Part shown: positions 1 to 13,100 of the stretch, one piece after another
Numbering within the stretch: position 1 is the first letter of the stretch
Layout of the letters: each line of letters begins with the position of its first letter
Assembly (NCBI RefSeq): GCF_014529535.1
Contig: NW_023503293.1
Location: forward strand, 2,388,507 to 2,452,506
DNA length: 64,000 bases
Reading direction: 5' to 3'
Source: Bradysia coprophila
Taxonomy: Eukaryota > Arthropoda > Insecta > Diptera > Sciaridae
Made by a program: the position numbers and the translations under genes
Notes under the pieces: generated by a model
Told to the model about the DNA's origin: nothing
Seen by the model: the letters and a program-made list of their open reading frames with translations, nothing else
Databases searched by the model: none

Positions 1-194
1 ATTTTTCTCCATTTGGCCAAAAATGAGCCATCATGGCTTCATGATAAAAAATCGATTTGAAGTATGTCATGGCCAGAAATATGTTACTAAGTTTTATGAT
101 TCCTTCTATTACAACAAAGACCATTAAAATAACGACTCTATCCATACATTACATAAACTGACGTTAATTCTCTGCTAATTAGAAATAAATGTGG

Positions 195-287
195 GATCCT
201 TTTCAGGACAGGGATTCCTTTTCAGGACAGGTAATCCTTTTCAGGACAGGGAATCTTTTTCAGGACAGTGAATCATTTTCAGGGCAG
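195..287. repeat. Minisatellite, unit about 20 bp, 4-5 copies
   Basis: The core TTTTCAGGACAGG recurs at about 20-bp spacing (near 200, 220, 239, 259 and 279), with substitutions growing toward the right end. A spurious short open frame runs through it because the repeat happens to lack stops. It is a simple tandem repeat with no visible gene context. Confidence 0.85.
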
Positions 288-953
288 CACCGTGCCGTGT
301 TAAGTCTTAAGTCTTTTCAGACAAAAGTTTTTTTCTTAGACGTACAATGCAATATCAATGAAGTTTACGATTAAGGGACCTTCAGTTTAGTTCTCACAAT
401 AAAAGCAAATCTGATTCAATTTTCATTTTATCACTTTTTCCTAGCAGGTTTGTTTGATGGTAAACACAATTAAATTATATGTGAATTGCCTTTAACACCG
501 CGATGAATCGAGTAAATTGCTGTAAACGTTTAACACATAAAATTAATTCATTTATGAATATATATTATCGAACAGGGAAAAGGTACGTACAACAGGTACA
601 TTTCTAATGTCATCATCATTCTATTATAAGAATAATAGTTAGATTTATCGAAATTAGACACAGTGAAAACTATAGCGAGTATATCGACTATAACGTAATA
701 TTATACAGCTAACGTCTATCTAACGAAGAATACAACTAACAAACCCATACTACCAACTTTGCTAGATTAAGTAATTTATTTTGAATGAACGACAACGGCA
801 CACATTTATTCATCAAATTTTATAACTGATTTGAAGGCACACAATGTAAGTATATGAATTAATTGAAGAAGAAAAAAACGAATGGACTTTTCACACCCAA
901 TTTCGTTCATGCTGCGCGACTTAATAGTTATTTACATAATAAAGGATAATAAG

Positions 954-1113
954 TTGAAAAGTAGAGTTGGCGTGTGAATTTTGTTGATCCGAGACATAGC
1001 ACTGTCAAGCACCGAAGCTGACTTTGATATCCCTCAATTAGAAGGCCAAACACACACCTGTTGACAATTTGCCGAGCTGAGGTCAATCAACACGCCAAAA
1101 AGGGACTTTTCAA
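954..1113. mobile_element. MITE-like element with imperfect terminal inverted repeats
   Basis: The left end begins TTGAAAAGT followed by TTGGCGTGT a few bases later. The right end is the reverse complement with a small indel, ending ACTTTTCAA at 1113. The internal phrase TTTTGTTGATCCGAG (about 979-994) recurs near 51700, next to a similar GACTTTTT end, so a second degraded copy probably lies at about 51675-51760. No transposase is present. Confidence 0.6.
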
Positions 1114-1189
1114 TTATATCCAATTCAATTATTACTTGAAACCTTTCGTTGGTTTTTTTTTAAACGTTGTATCGTAACTCGATGATAAA

Positions 1190-1370
1190 TGATTTTTTAC
1201 ATGCGTATGCATGGTAAAGTGCACTTACAGTGTTTGAGACAGTAAAATGGCATTACATGCTTATGCACGGTAAAGTGCACTTTACATCACTGCTTGTGAC
1301 AGGGAAAATGAACTTATCGTCCACAAACATGTAAAATGTGTTACATCACTGCTTGTAAATGCTTGTTTAG
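1190..1370. repeat. Short direct repeat, two copies
   Basis: The block around 1201-1228 (GGTAAAGTGCACTTACA) recurs around 1262-1288 with one or two changes, and a shorter related phrase (TTACATCACTGCTTG) occurs twice further right, near 1283 and 1342. This looks like local duplication of AT-rich non-coding DNA. Confidence 0.5.
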
Positions 1371-1885
1371 GCACGTGTAAGTTATTGTTTTGGTTTGTGT
1401 GATTGCTTCACCATCGGCTCGTTCCCGGAAAGCTCACACTTGTCAAAACAACAAACTTACAATCAAGGACGTAATATACTGTTAGGCACACTAGGTTGCA
1501 TAAATAACTATTAAAGCGTGGAAATATGTGTCTTAATCCATTCAGCTGTGTTAAGCCAAAACAGAGAGGAGTGATTATTTCTTGGGATTAGGGTGCTTTT
1601 GACGTTCGACAATAAAGCTCTGTTCATTCAATGGAAAATTAACTGTTGTTGATTTAAAATTACGCCCTGTAACATCTGAATAGAACATTCAACTTCAGCA
1701 AACTGATTCTAAGAGTCAAAACAAAAGCTTACAAGCACACACACAACGTAATGAACTATAATCTGATTGTGACGCATATGCACTGCCGTTTTGCGTTATA
1801 TATATTTCAGCCGAATATTTTGCTTTCGTAAAAAAAGCTTTTCCTGCAACTGTATTGCCATAAATAATTTTCCAATCGAATGAAT

Positions 1886-2045
1886 TCACGCCGTAAGTGC
1901 GGTCAAAATTCAAAATGGAAAGTGCGAAATTCTTTCTAACGCAGCGTCAACACGTCCCACTTTCATCCAAGGAAGAGTTGAAATTTATTTTTCCGTTCAT
2001 TTTCATCGACTGGTTCACTTGAAATTCAAATTTTAGGCACATTTA
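1886..2045. repeat. Dispersed repeat, copy 1
   Basis: It shares several blocks in the same order with 40896-41050: ACGCCGTAAGTGC, then TTTCTAACGCAGCGTCA, then TTCACTTGAAATTCAAA with TTTTAG after it. A weaker related piece (AACGCAGCGTC) lies near 38371. The order and spacing are conserved, so this is a dispersed element of unknown type; I see no open frame or clear terminal repeats. Confidence 0.6.
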
Positions 2046-2989
2046 GTATGATAGGCTATACTTAAGCCAACACGAAATCGAAATTTAAGTTTTTAGCGTA
2101 AGTGGACATTTATACATCAAGATAAAAATAATGCAACGCACTGGTCGGTAGCAACAATTAACCAACTCAGTTAAATAAATTTCTTAGACGTAACAAAGTG
2201 AGATCTACCACCTCGCCATGGTAATGATCAGGTATACCCAACTAGCGCAGTAAACAACAATCGACTTATTACCAAAACAAAATCAAACGACAACATTACT
2301 TAATTTTATTAAATTCACCTGGTGATGCTGGACTACTGTTACTGAGACTCTCAGATGAAGGTAATTTTGGCAAAAGCACTTGAAGTGATGTGCGGCGGCT
2401 CTTTTTTTCATCAGCTATATAACACGAATTGGCGTTAATTAAATAAAAGAAGACAAATTTGAAGTTTTTGTGTTTAAGCAAATGTTGTTTTGAATAGTTT
2501 AATAAATGGTTTTTTTCACTCCACAATGAAATGAAAAGAAAAATATGTTTCAAAATCAAAATTGTCGTCTCTGTGCAGATATTATCTTCCTAAACGAAAT
2601 AGATGAGAAAAGACCCGTCAGTAGCAGTAACTTATTTCTGGAAAAGACTTTCTTCCAATCGACTTTTCACTGCGAAGCCATGATGGCAGATTTTTGCCCA
2701 ATTAAGGAAAAATGTAGCAGACGACATAATTTACATGTTTCGTCATTCGGACAAAAATGTGCCATCGGCCCTTCACGGTGATAAGTCGATTTGAAAAATG
2801 TCTTAGCCAAATATAAGTCACTAAGTCTGATGATTCTTTCAAAAACACAACGTCATATTGGATATTAAGATGTGATGGACATTTGATTAACTTTTAGCGA
2901 CGTATTATGAGAAGACTTTGGTTCACGTGGGAAATCATCGCACGAAGATTGTGAACAAAATAGAAACCTCGTCTTTATGAAAAGCTTTG

Positions 2990-3280
2990 ATGGTCTGGAA
3001 ATCAAAGTCCTGATTCGTTAACGAACTGGACACCGATGGTGCGATGTGAGAAGACACATGCCCAAGCTAAAGGACACCTATATTTTAGCATGGAGTGCGA
3101 AAGATTTAATGATATCGAACACATTATTTTGCGATGTAGGATGTACTCTATTGAGAGGAACAGCTTTGAATCCCATTACAATTATGAAAGATTAAGTGAA
3201 TTCATGAAAAATAGTGATTATGAAAGAGTAAGAGGCATTGTTAAGTTTAATGGATTCGTAATAGTTTTAATGAAGATTAT
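2990..3280 (+). pseudogene. Decayed tail of a non-LTR retrotransposon polyprotein
   Basis: In one frame (about 3013-3060) the phrase R-T-G-H follows L-I-R and a stop. In another frame (from about 3075) the sequence reads M-E-C-E-R-F, D-I-E-H-I-I-L-R-C-R and then M-Y-S-I-E-R. This order, RTGH then a C...H-x(4)-C cluster and Y-x(3)-R, is typical of the region after the reverse transcriptase core in Jockey/I-type elements. Here it is split by a stop and a frameshift, and the catalytic core is not visible upstream. The family assignment rests on memory of the motif. It could instead be the C-terminal part of an RNase H-bearing clade. It is not a working gene. Confidence 0.5.
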
Positions 3281-5295
3281 TCATATTTTCTTGAACATGT
3301 TTCTGATGGTTTTTGAATTAGTAGAAAAATACCTCGAGAAAGTGAATGTGGTAAAAAGACGATTTTTATATTTGAGTGTATAGCATCAAATTATGGAAAA
3401 ATTAAAAACGTTCGGAGCATTGGAGAATATTATTTTACTGCCTGTCGCTTGCGAAAGTTGACCATTACAAAGCAATTTGCCACTGCGAAAATGATCCATT
3501 ACATGTGCACTATTTTCGGTTCATTTTCCTATGCAAAAATCAATTTTCGAATGAAGTAGGTAGTAAACCATAATATTTTGGATGCTGCTACGTAGTCATT
3601 ACCTCAGAAACAACTTTGTGATTTTTGCAAACTCACTCGTGTGGCAGCTTGCTTCGGCCACTGTTTTTCAACAAATGTAGAGTTTGCAGAGTTTGTAGAG
3701 TTTACAACTACAAAAAACCGTTACCGAAGTGTGTTGCTCAAAAACACACTAATGAGTTTGCTTTTATCACAAAAGTGTTCTCGTTTGTAATGAATTACTT
3801 TCGTAGCATCCAATGTAACCTAGTAATACTATTTTGTATGAAATTCTTTACAATTTTTATACGCATCCCCTTCCTAATTCATTTATGACTTTTCGAAAAG
3901 GTGGAGACTCTTATCAGATTATGAGAGCCGTGTGGAAAATTAAAATTTCGAAATCATGGTAAGACAAAGAGCTCAATGAACGAAGGAAGCCATTGCCATT
4001 AGTATGCGTTAAGAGTTCAGAACAAAACGATCGATATTTGAAGTTTATTGCGACGATTTGATAGAATGTAAAACATTTTATTGTTTAGAAGCTTCGATTG
4101 CTAAGAAAAATGCGACACAAAATATTAAGTGACGTCTCAGATCTGTAATTTTTTAAATTCTCAAAACGTTTTATTTCAATTAAAATTTAATTGCGAATAA
4201 GAATCAGGCACGTGATGAACTACACTTCAATATTCTGCCAGTGTATTAGCAATTAAATATTTATAAAAAAAAATCGACCAACTAAGAAATCCTTGTGTGA
4301 GTGTTTCACCTGTTCTGCATAATATCGAGGGGGACATCACTCTTTTGTTTAACATGATCTACGTTACCGTAATGCTTAACCACATAACGTACACTACCTA
4401 CGTGCTTACAAATTTTTAATTGTTAGAATCTCCCCACTCATTTACTGGTCATATCATAATGGTTTGTAGTGATGGATCGCGAAAAGTTTTTGTTTCGATT
4501 TAATTGGGGAGTCGAATAATCTTTGGATGAACATACCAGATGCGTAAGCGAGATATGAACTATTAGAATCTTTTCTTGACGGATGCGAGAAACAAAAATT
4601 AATTTGAGAGAAAGTCGACATCAAATCATTTTGAATTTCCTCTAAGAGCTGTGGTATGTATATAAGTATCAAAGACCCATATGTCGTAAAAACGCTATAT
4701 TGCTGCAACGTTCAATCAATCCTTGAGTTTTCGTCAGGTGTCTGTACTATAAGGTCCAGAAAACCAGGATTGAATCTATTCTATTTTTGAGAGGCTTGCA
4801 CTCAGAAATTTGGGCTGCAACATCGACGAGAAGTCGGAATGGTCATGTTTATGTTGATAGTGGTAAATGGTGACATAGATGGATCATATATACTGAGACA
4901 AGCTGGAATGGACGTTTCGAGTCGAACAAGTGATCGTCGGTCTCGGTTTTTTCAAATATTTATGGAAAATATGGGTCTGTTAACTATATGTACTGTACAT
5001 TGTTTCTACTTCTGAGTCTATTCAATTTGGTCATTCAGTTATTCATTATTGAGTCTTAAAGTATGACAGTGATATCCTTCTTTTTGGTTGTTGGTTGGTT
5101 GGATTATATTTGGTCTACATGATCTTACTGTTCTAATAGTTCTAAGTTCATTCTATGTAGGAGTTTTAGGAGTTTCTCTCTGCTGGTCAATAAATTCAAA
5201 TTAAAAAAAAATGAAGAATATGAAGGAACGAAGGATGAAGGATTCTTTTGAAAAACCACCTGCCTTTGCCTAGACAGCTGATCCCAAGCCAAATT

Positions 5296-5935
5296 TTTTT
5301 TTTTTAATTCCTCAATGCTTGTGCGGCCAGTCACAGGTGTTGGAAAACCGAAAATATGCATTTTTCTTATAGAGTTTTCTCCGGCTACACGCAACATACT
5401 GGGTCGTGTGGAATAATTCAACGTTCTATGGGGGGCAAATAGTCGATCATTGGGGTAGAATTAACCTCTGACGAGTTATGAGCAGTTGAAAGTAGAACAA
5501 TTTGACTATTTCGTCTAACTTCAATTGGTTCGTGTGCGTCCGAAATGCAACGAAAACATTAAAAAACTGTTTTTCACAGCTTTCAAATGACCACCAAACA
5601 TCATATGTAGCGTCTCAATGAATGTGAATTTGAAGTGTGAATTTGAGGTCTACTTTCGCTACCCGCAAAATATTGTAACCGAAAATTGGTTCGAAAAATA
5701 TTTTTTGCAACAATTTCAACTGCTGATGATCTCCTTCGCAGTCAGTATGTCTCAAACAATATCAAGCAACGCATTTCTGTCTAAAATTATGTCGAGACCA
5801 TAATTTTGTTTACACCACTCACAGGCAATGAAAACCGTAAGAGACGAAGATTAAATTCCTAAGCTAATTTGAAACAGAAACGTGTTGCCTGGCCGCACAA
5901 GCATCGAAGAATTTCAAAAAAAAATAATTTGGCTT
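5296..5935. repeat. Inverted pair carrying a short protein-like motif
   Basis: Sequence near 5296-5340 on the minus strand and near 5884-5935 on the plus strand both translate to G-R-T-S-I-E-E followed by a lysine-rich stretch (LKKKN or FQKKI). They share the DNA phrase GGCCGCACAAGCAT. The similarity at both DNA and protein level suggests two fragments of the ends of one mobile element placed in opposite orientation about 550 bp apart. I do not recognise the protein. Confidence 0.45.
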
Positions 5936-8128
5936 CTAGGCTTTAATACCTATCAAGGCACATAAAAAAAGATCCGCTGGAAGATGGTAGGTTAACAATC
6001 ACAGGAAAAAACCGTGAAGCCAATCCAGCATCGGTCCCACAATCTACATTTTGTTAATCGCGTGTTACTCAAGTCAATCTCATCGCTTGATATGCTAATT
6101 AAAAGAGTGCGTACCCCTTGCAAAAAAAAGACCGGTTCAGTTGATCCGGAGTCAAGCAATTGTTTCAAGTGAATTGTATGTAGCGCATTGTTGCGAGAAA
6201 ATCAAACTCGATCAACTCAATAAACCCTTACGAGTGTAAGAAACGTTACGAATGCATAAACGAAAATAACAATTGGCCCGCTAACCTAGATGTTTTCTTT
6301 TTGTGTGCACGATATGGTAATATTATCCGTAAGAGGCATGCCCGGGAATGTTTTGAAGAAAAAAAAATGGGAAAATGTCTGCGTTTAAGCTTTCGATAAT
6401 AATTATACAGAAATCTCTTAAAATTAACTTTCAATTAAATGAATTCATTCTATCGATAGAATTGAAATAAAAAACCTTTCATAGTCATAGAGAAATGTAA
6501 TATCAGTCAGTGCTGAATAAAGTTGGAAGAATTAAGAATGAAAAAAAAACTCGTATCAAATTTCCGCAATGTAACGATAAGAAATTGAATGAAGAGACGG
6601 AAGGAATAGTATATTATATTCGCCCATAAATGAAATTGCTTAATCTATTTTGATGACCGACGTCCATATATTTAAAAAAAAATGAATTTGTATATCTGGA
6701 TAGTGATGTGTAAGTGATCATAAAGGTGATAATCGTAAAAATAATATTGTGATCAAAATGATATCATACAAAAAAATTTAATTAAAAATTACGCGAACCT
6801 GATGTTTTTGCAAATCCTGGCGTTGGTGGAGTTCCGGACACTTCGATGGAATTGGAACCAGTATTTTGCACAATATCTTTGTTGCTGGATGTTGACGACA
6901 TTGTCACATTTAATAGTATGTTTAATGGATTTGTGTGTTTTCAAAGTCTTTTCGTTTTCTTCAATTTTTCGATCTCACAAAATTATATTATTCACTGAGA
7001 ACTAAAGACAAAAAAACAGGCACCACACAATATTCATATTATAAAGCAAATTGGATTTTTATCGCTGTGCAAAAATAAACTCGCGGTTACATTAAACTAT
7101 CAAAAAACCATTTTCGCTCGTAAAAGTCGGAGAAAATCAATATCAGTTGATTTCTTTTCGACCGTACCGTATCATGTAATGTAAAACATAAGAAATATAA
7201 AATAATAAACTTCAAAAATATAAAAACATTTTTTTTTCTTATTTAAATTTTCTTTGCTGTGTTCTGCGGGTCGCAGTGCCGATTAAAACAATATTATATT
7301 CAACTCGATGTGGTCAAGGCAATGAAAAAATTGTATACGTTTTATTAAATCCAATGACGAAACAAGATTTATATATATTTATGTGTATGGTATATAGAAG
7401 AAGCAAAATGTTATTTCAATTTTATTAAAATATCTTGTATATATATTTGATTTGTTGTATAAATGGCTAAATTTTCTTATGTAAATATATAATTAGCAAC
7501 GTAACAACTATATGCTGCAGGCGTTTGGAAATTACTAATTAATTCGCGAATTACTAAAGACATCAATGAAAAAAACGCGATTTTTTTTCTTTTCGTTTTC
7601 GCTCATCGAACACCGCACAGCAATCACTAGAAACGTATTTACTCACGGAGTTGCGATATTCACTTTACAAAAAAAAATCTTATAAAATATGACGGTGATG
7701 ACAGATGAGAAAGTGACGTTTTGTTGCGTTTACTCGTTTTATGTGCAAAATGTTCACTTTTGCTCGTGTGTATTCCCCGTATTCACTCTTCACCGTTTTT
7801 TTACACTCTCCACATTATACTACAAGTTTAATTGATGGCGGTTTTTATTTGAAAAAAAAAGAAAGAGTTGATTTAAAGGAAACGAGATCTGAAGAAATGT
7901 TTGTAATATTTTAGCGAATTTTCGACAGATCATCAATGAAACTGAATGTGATCTCATGTGATCTAGACGTAGAAGTACCATATTATTACTTAGCAAACTA
8001 TTACTTAGCAAAAAAATTATCTACTGTAATGTCATAATGTTCACAATTTGGTGACACTTTTAGAATCAAAATGAGCTAGATTTAAACACGTCATTCTCAG
8101 AACGTCAATTTATGAACTGAATATTTCG

Positions 8129-8302
8129 ATAGGTTTGTTCCAAGGCCATATGAATCTTCAAATTTCATCCACAGAACCATAACCTCAATAATGTCTCTGT
8201 CTCGCGTAGGCGACGTTGCTCGATTTGTATGAAATTGTGGATGAAATTGTCGTTGTTCGGGTTGTCAAAGTTCGTGTTTACAGTTACTTGGAACAAAAAT
8301 AT
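8129..8302. mobile_element. MITE-like element of the GTTCCAAG family, copy 1
   Basis: The left end reads ATAGGTTTGTTCCAAG. The right end, read as reverse complement, is ATATTTTTGTTCCAAGTAAC. The same ends bound a larger element at 54440-54793, and a solo left end occurs near 37542. No coding capacity is seen. Confidence 0.6.
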
Positions 8303-8577
8303 AATGTTTCATTTGCGCACGGCTAACTTCGAAAATTTCTGACTTATTCACGGCGAACTTCGATAATTTTACATTTATTCACTGAAAATTGGCAGATTCT
8401 TGACACTGTATTAGATCTGAGATTTGTTTGTGTGGAATATGAATATTTGACGGTGTCATGGCGTGTTGATGTTTCAGTTCGATTTTTTAAATTAGTTTTT
8501 AATTGTTGTTATGACATTACAGTAGATAAAACCTTGTTCCTAACACGGTCGTACATGGGGGTTTTCCGCACACGATG

Positions 8578-8640
8578 TGTTGCCTAACTCGCTTCGCTCG
8601 TATCGGCAATCTCACATCTAGTGCGCAACACACGGAGACC
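8578..8640. repeat. Dispersed repeat shared with 27068-27120
   Basis: The phrase CTAACTCGCTTCGCTC followed by TATCGGCAA and CTCACATCTAGTGC is almost identical at 27068-27120. In this copy a partly complementary phrase (TTAGGCAATTTAG) near 8801 suggests a folded element ending about 8823; the second copy looks truncated. Confidence 0.55.
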
Positions 8641-9844
8641 GTTTTCAGCTGCGATAAAAGAGCATGTAGAATAACATCGAAAACACACTGTCAAATTGGG
8701 AATTGCCAAAACCGACAATGCTACGTTTTCCATTATATTCCGATATTCAACACAGACTAAACAATATGGCAAGTGAAACATATGTCGGTTTAGCTCGCGG
8801 CTTAGGCAATTTAGATTAGGCACGACTAAATATTTTGTATGGAGAGTATGTAAATAGATGACCTCGTCATAAATGCATATTCAATCTATTCCTATGAATT
8901 TCTAGATTGAGAAAAGCCTTCTCCACATAAGAAGCATTTCACAAAATGTTTGTAAGAATTTTTTCAAAAATAAATATGATCGTTCAGCCATCGATTAGAT
9001 TAAACACTATGTTGATATAGAGAGAGCTGTCAGAAAAGTATGTGGATTCGTTCACATGAAATGCGTTACACAACAAAACGGCCGCGAGATTTGAAAATGT
9101 ATTGAAATAATGTTGATAAGTTTTGTTACAGAGGAAATCATTACAATAAAAAAAAAACGAGAGGAGTCGGTATATTGAGATTCACTGATGATAATATTTT
9201 TTTGTATTGTCACTTATTTTCATAGAAAAAGTGATTTTTTATGTTGAATCAATGGGCCAGTTACCGCCGACGAATGTAAATGAATCATCAAGTACCGGCA
9301 ATCAATAAAATCGAACTGCCAAGTACCGACAGTCAATGTGAAAATATAGAAAAAGTGCAGACACTTTAGAAGGGCGGGAGTCTACAAGGAATAAAAAAAC
9401 TTTGATCTCACTTGTTACCGTGAACTGAATTCTAACTGATATACTTTAAAAACCTGAAAACACTTAGACGGACACTCAGAAAGGGTCGACTCAAGTATGC
9501 CCATCTCCGAACTTGACCTCACAATCACGACGGCATATTAATCTTAATATCACCCGCATGAAGTGTCTGCAAAAGTAGTTGCAAAATTCGTAAAATGAAA
9601 ATTTTTTTTGCAACATTTTGGCAACTACTTCAAAAGGCCGATAGCCACCTGAAGTAGCTTCAAAAAAGGTTGTAAAATTTGTAAAGGAAAAAAAAAATTC
9701 AACAGCTTTTGCAACTTGTTCAGTACTTTGTACTTTGTAACGAGCCTAAAAACAAAATATTAGTCTGCATATTTTATGGACATCTTAATAACAGAGCAAA
9801 AGTCAGATCAGTATGGTAAGGTAAGTTGAGGTAAAATTGAATTG

Positions 9845-9872
9845 ATGGGAAAATGTGTAATTTGTGGTTAAG
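9845..9872 (+). pseudogene. Fragment duplicated from exon 1 of the downstream gene
   Basis: The sequence GGGAAAATGTGTAATTTGTG is nearly identical to the start of the zinc-motif exon at about 10149-10171, which encodes M-G-K-C-V-I-C-G. Here the frame meets a stop directly afterwards. It is a small decayed duplicate of the first coding exon, about 300 bp upstream, or a remnant of a second gene copy. Confidence 0.5.
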
Positions 9873-10107
9873 AGCCAGATTATTTGAAAAATTAATGAAA
9901 TCGGTTAAGCATATGGTAGTGGTAGTTTATTCGAGTATAATATACGAATGTAAATAAAACGAATCTAGCTTGTGTAGTCTTATATGCGATTGCAAAAATG
10001 ATATCGCACTGAAGTATTAGAACTTCGATTTGTTATGAAATCTATCTAGGCATTTGTTTGTTACTTTGTTTCGACAGAAAAATTGCATAAAAGCTAGAAT
10101 AATCGTC

Positions 10108-13100
10108 ATGTGCGGGCATACGAATCAAAAATCTAAATTGTTTATGATGGGGAAATGTGTAATTTGTGGTTTTGAAATTGAAACCGGTGTAGGGACCGTT
10201 TTAACGGAAAAAGGCGTTAGAAAAATAAATGAAGTCAGTGTAATATGTGGGAAAAATATTGTTGTGGATGTAGGCGACAAGGTAACGTTATTGTTTAATT
10301 CTACTTCACCTAGAAAAATTATGTTCGAACCGTTTTGTGTTATAGGTCCACGAAAATTGTCGTCGAGAATTGGTTAGTGAGAACCACATTCAGTCTCGAT
10401 TACATAGTTTGGAGTCAAATCAGGATGAAAATAACAACGAGTTCAACATTGAAACGTGCTGTTTCTTCTGTGGTAAAAAAACGAAACTACAAGGAGGGAA
10501 ATTGGAGAAAAATGTGACTCCAATGACCATATCAAACGACTTCATACAATCGGTTCAGACAGCCTCGGTTAAAAGATTAAATGACGAATGGACTCAAATG
10601 ATTGTTAACAGATGCGCTTCTGTTGTTGTTGGAGCAGCAGGTACATACCATAACAATTGTCGGATTGGTTTTAGAACAAACAAAGCGCTACCAAAAAGTA
10701 AGACCTCCACAGCACCAGTGGTATTTAGTTACAAAAATGGTTTTCTGGATGTTGTAACTATGATTCGAGCTACGAAGAAACAGTATTCGATCAAAGACTT
10801 GATGGACGAAATGGACAAATTTTCTGACGGAAACGGATATTCCTTCAATCAAATGAAACACAACCTGCAGCAATATTTTGGAGGCGAAATAATAATTTCA
10901 ACTCATCAAAACAAAAAGACACTCGTCACTCTTCAGTCAACTTGCCACGAAATTTTAAATCGAAGCTACGAAGCTACAATTGGGGTAACGGAGATTGATC
11001 GAGCAATTCGGAAAGTCTCAGACACAATTCTGCATGAGATTAAGAACGTAGCTCCAAATAAAAACTTCTACCCGTCACCTGAGGATATTTCTCAAGAAGA
11101 GGCTCAAAAGTTTTTGCCTGAGAAGTTGCACCAGCTCTTGAGCAACATAATAACTGGTCATAACGCTACGCTGAAAGTTCTGTCTATCGGGCAAGCCATC
11201 ATTCAATCGGCTCACCGTGAAAATGTATTGTCCCCACTGCAGTTGGCGCTTGCTGTCCAGATGCACTATTTTACTGGTTCGAAGTAAGAGATTTACTTAG
11301 TTATTTGTTTATATGCAGGACTGAATCGTTTCTTTTATATTTTAGATTTGTGGTCAATACTCTGAATGCATTTGGCTTCTGTTCAACCTACGCAGAAGCT
11401 AGAAAATTTCAATTATGTGCTTCGGTTGCCTTACACACTGAAAGAATGAATTCCAACTACAATCTACCGGTCATCAAATATGTGGCAGATAATGTTGACC
11501 ATAATTTACGCACGCTGGACGGACGAAATACGTTTCATGGAATGGGTATAATATCGATTCACCCAACAATCAAGACAAACAATCCTCAAATTCCACGGGT
11601 CAATGCGAATTTACGAGATGTTAAAGCTATTGGCTCGGTTGACATAATACCGTACATTCAAAGCATCACTCCAGCGACAAGTCTGTTTTATCGAAAATTG
11701 TCTGAAACGGTGATTGAAGACCCGTACTGTGATCTAGATGTTTTATGGAAAATATCGTGGACACAAGGTGAATCATTCAGACCCGGCTGGTCAGGTATGA
11801 TGCAGCTGGTACAGCAAGGCAAACATCCAGGAAAGTCAACCATCAATTATCTGCCAATAATTGACATGGATCCAACCGATTACACTTGTATAAACTCAAC
11901 GCTTCATTTCATTTGCAAAGACGCAGCCAAATTCAATGCTGCACTTACGGCAACTTTCGACAATCCTCTTTACTGGAAAGCCCGAACTATAATTGAGAAT
12001 GAACCGGTGTCTAGCCCAATTAAAGGAATTGTGTTGTGTTTGGGTGGCTTTCATACTAAAATGAGTTTTCTCGGCACAATTGGTCATATTATGACAGGAA
12101 CTGGATTAGAGGAGCTGTTGGGTCAAGTCTATGCTCAAAATAGTGTAACGCACATGTTGACTGGAAAAGCGTATGCTCGCGCTCTAAGAGGACACTTATT
12201 GGTCGACTCAGCCTTAAATTCGATTCTTTTGGAAGATATTTTAAATACCGAGTTATCATCGCAAATTGGTTAGCTTCTAAAAAGCACTTTGTGTGCAAGC
12301 TTCGTCCGACTAATTTTTTATTTTGATTTAGGTGATTTGCTCAAAAGAACATTAGATGGTCGCGAGAGCGTTGATAAACTTACTGAAAACGTAATGCTAC
12401 AGAAGGTTAAGCAGAGTTTGGCTAAAAAAAGGCAGGCCCTTCATAGCGATTCCAATAGTCGAGTGTGGTTGCAATATATGGACATGATAGATATACTACG
12501 AAGTAATATCCGGGCTGAACGAACAGGTGCGTATATTTTTTGATAGTCACCTTTCATGTGCATTATGAAACTCGTCAGACAAATGAATTCCACCAAATTT
12601 GAAAACAAATTCTGTTTCCTTGATTACAGGAAATTTCAAACTTCTCAACGAATCTCTGAAACGAATGATTTCTTTCTTTGCTGCGTCTGGACATAATGCT
12701 TACACGAAGGCCACACATGTTTTCTTGCAGGACATGAAAGACTTGGAGACTATCAATTTGACTGTATTCAACTTCTTCAACGACGGTCATTTTGTTACTA
12801 GAAGAACGGATAGATTCTGGGCTGGCCTTCCAGATGATCTGATTATTGAACAGGTAGTTAAACAGATCACATTCCTAGTTTAGTGTGCGGAAATAAGATA
12901 TTCTTTAACAGTTGCTGATGCGAAGTCTAAAAGTATCAGGTGGTCTCACTCGTGGCCGAGGAATGGATGATGGCAAGCGTACATTATGGCTGTACTCGTT
13001 ACCTGCTCGGGCAGAACTAAATAACGCTGTCCAGGACTTTACTAATTTAAAAATTGAAACGAGCGAACAACATGTTGAGTGTGGAAAATCGCGGTTGGTT

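Larger units (their letters stand above)
1..10107. other. Gene-poor, repeat-bearing intergenic stretch
   Basis: No convincing protein gene is visible here; the open frames are short, lack domain motifs and do not join through splice sites. The stretch holds a small minisatellite (about 195-290), several inverted-repeat or dispersed elements (954-1113, 1886-2045, 8129-8302, 8578-8640), a decayed retrotransposon tail (about 2990-3280) and an inverted pair with a protein-like motif (5296-5340 and 5884-5935). Positions 40-108 and 2774-2845 are similar to each other and mark a dispersed repeat. From about 6240 to 8120 and 8830 to 9800 I see only AT-rich sequence with short simple runs. Confidence 0.6.
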
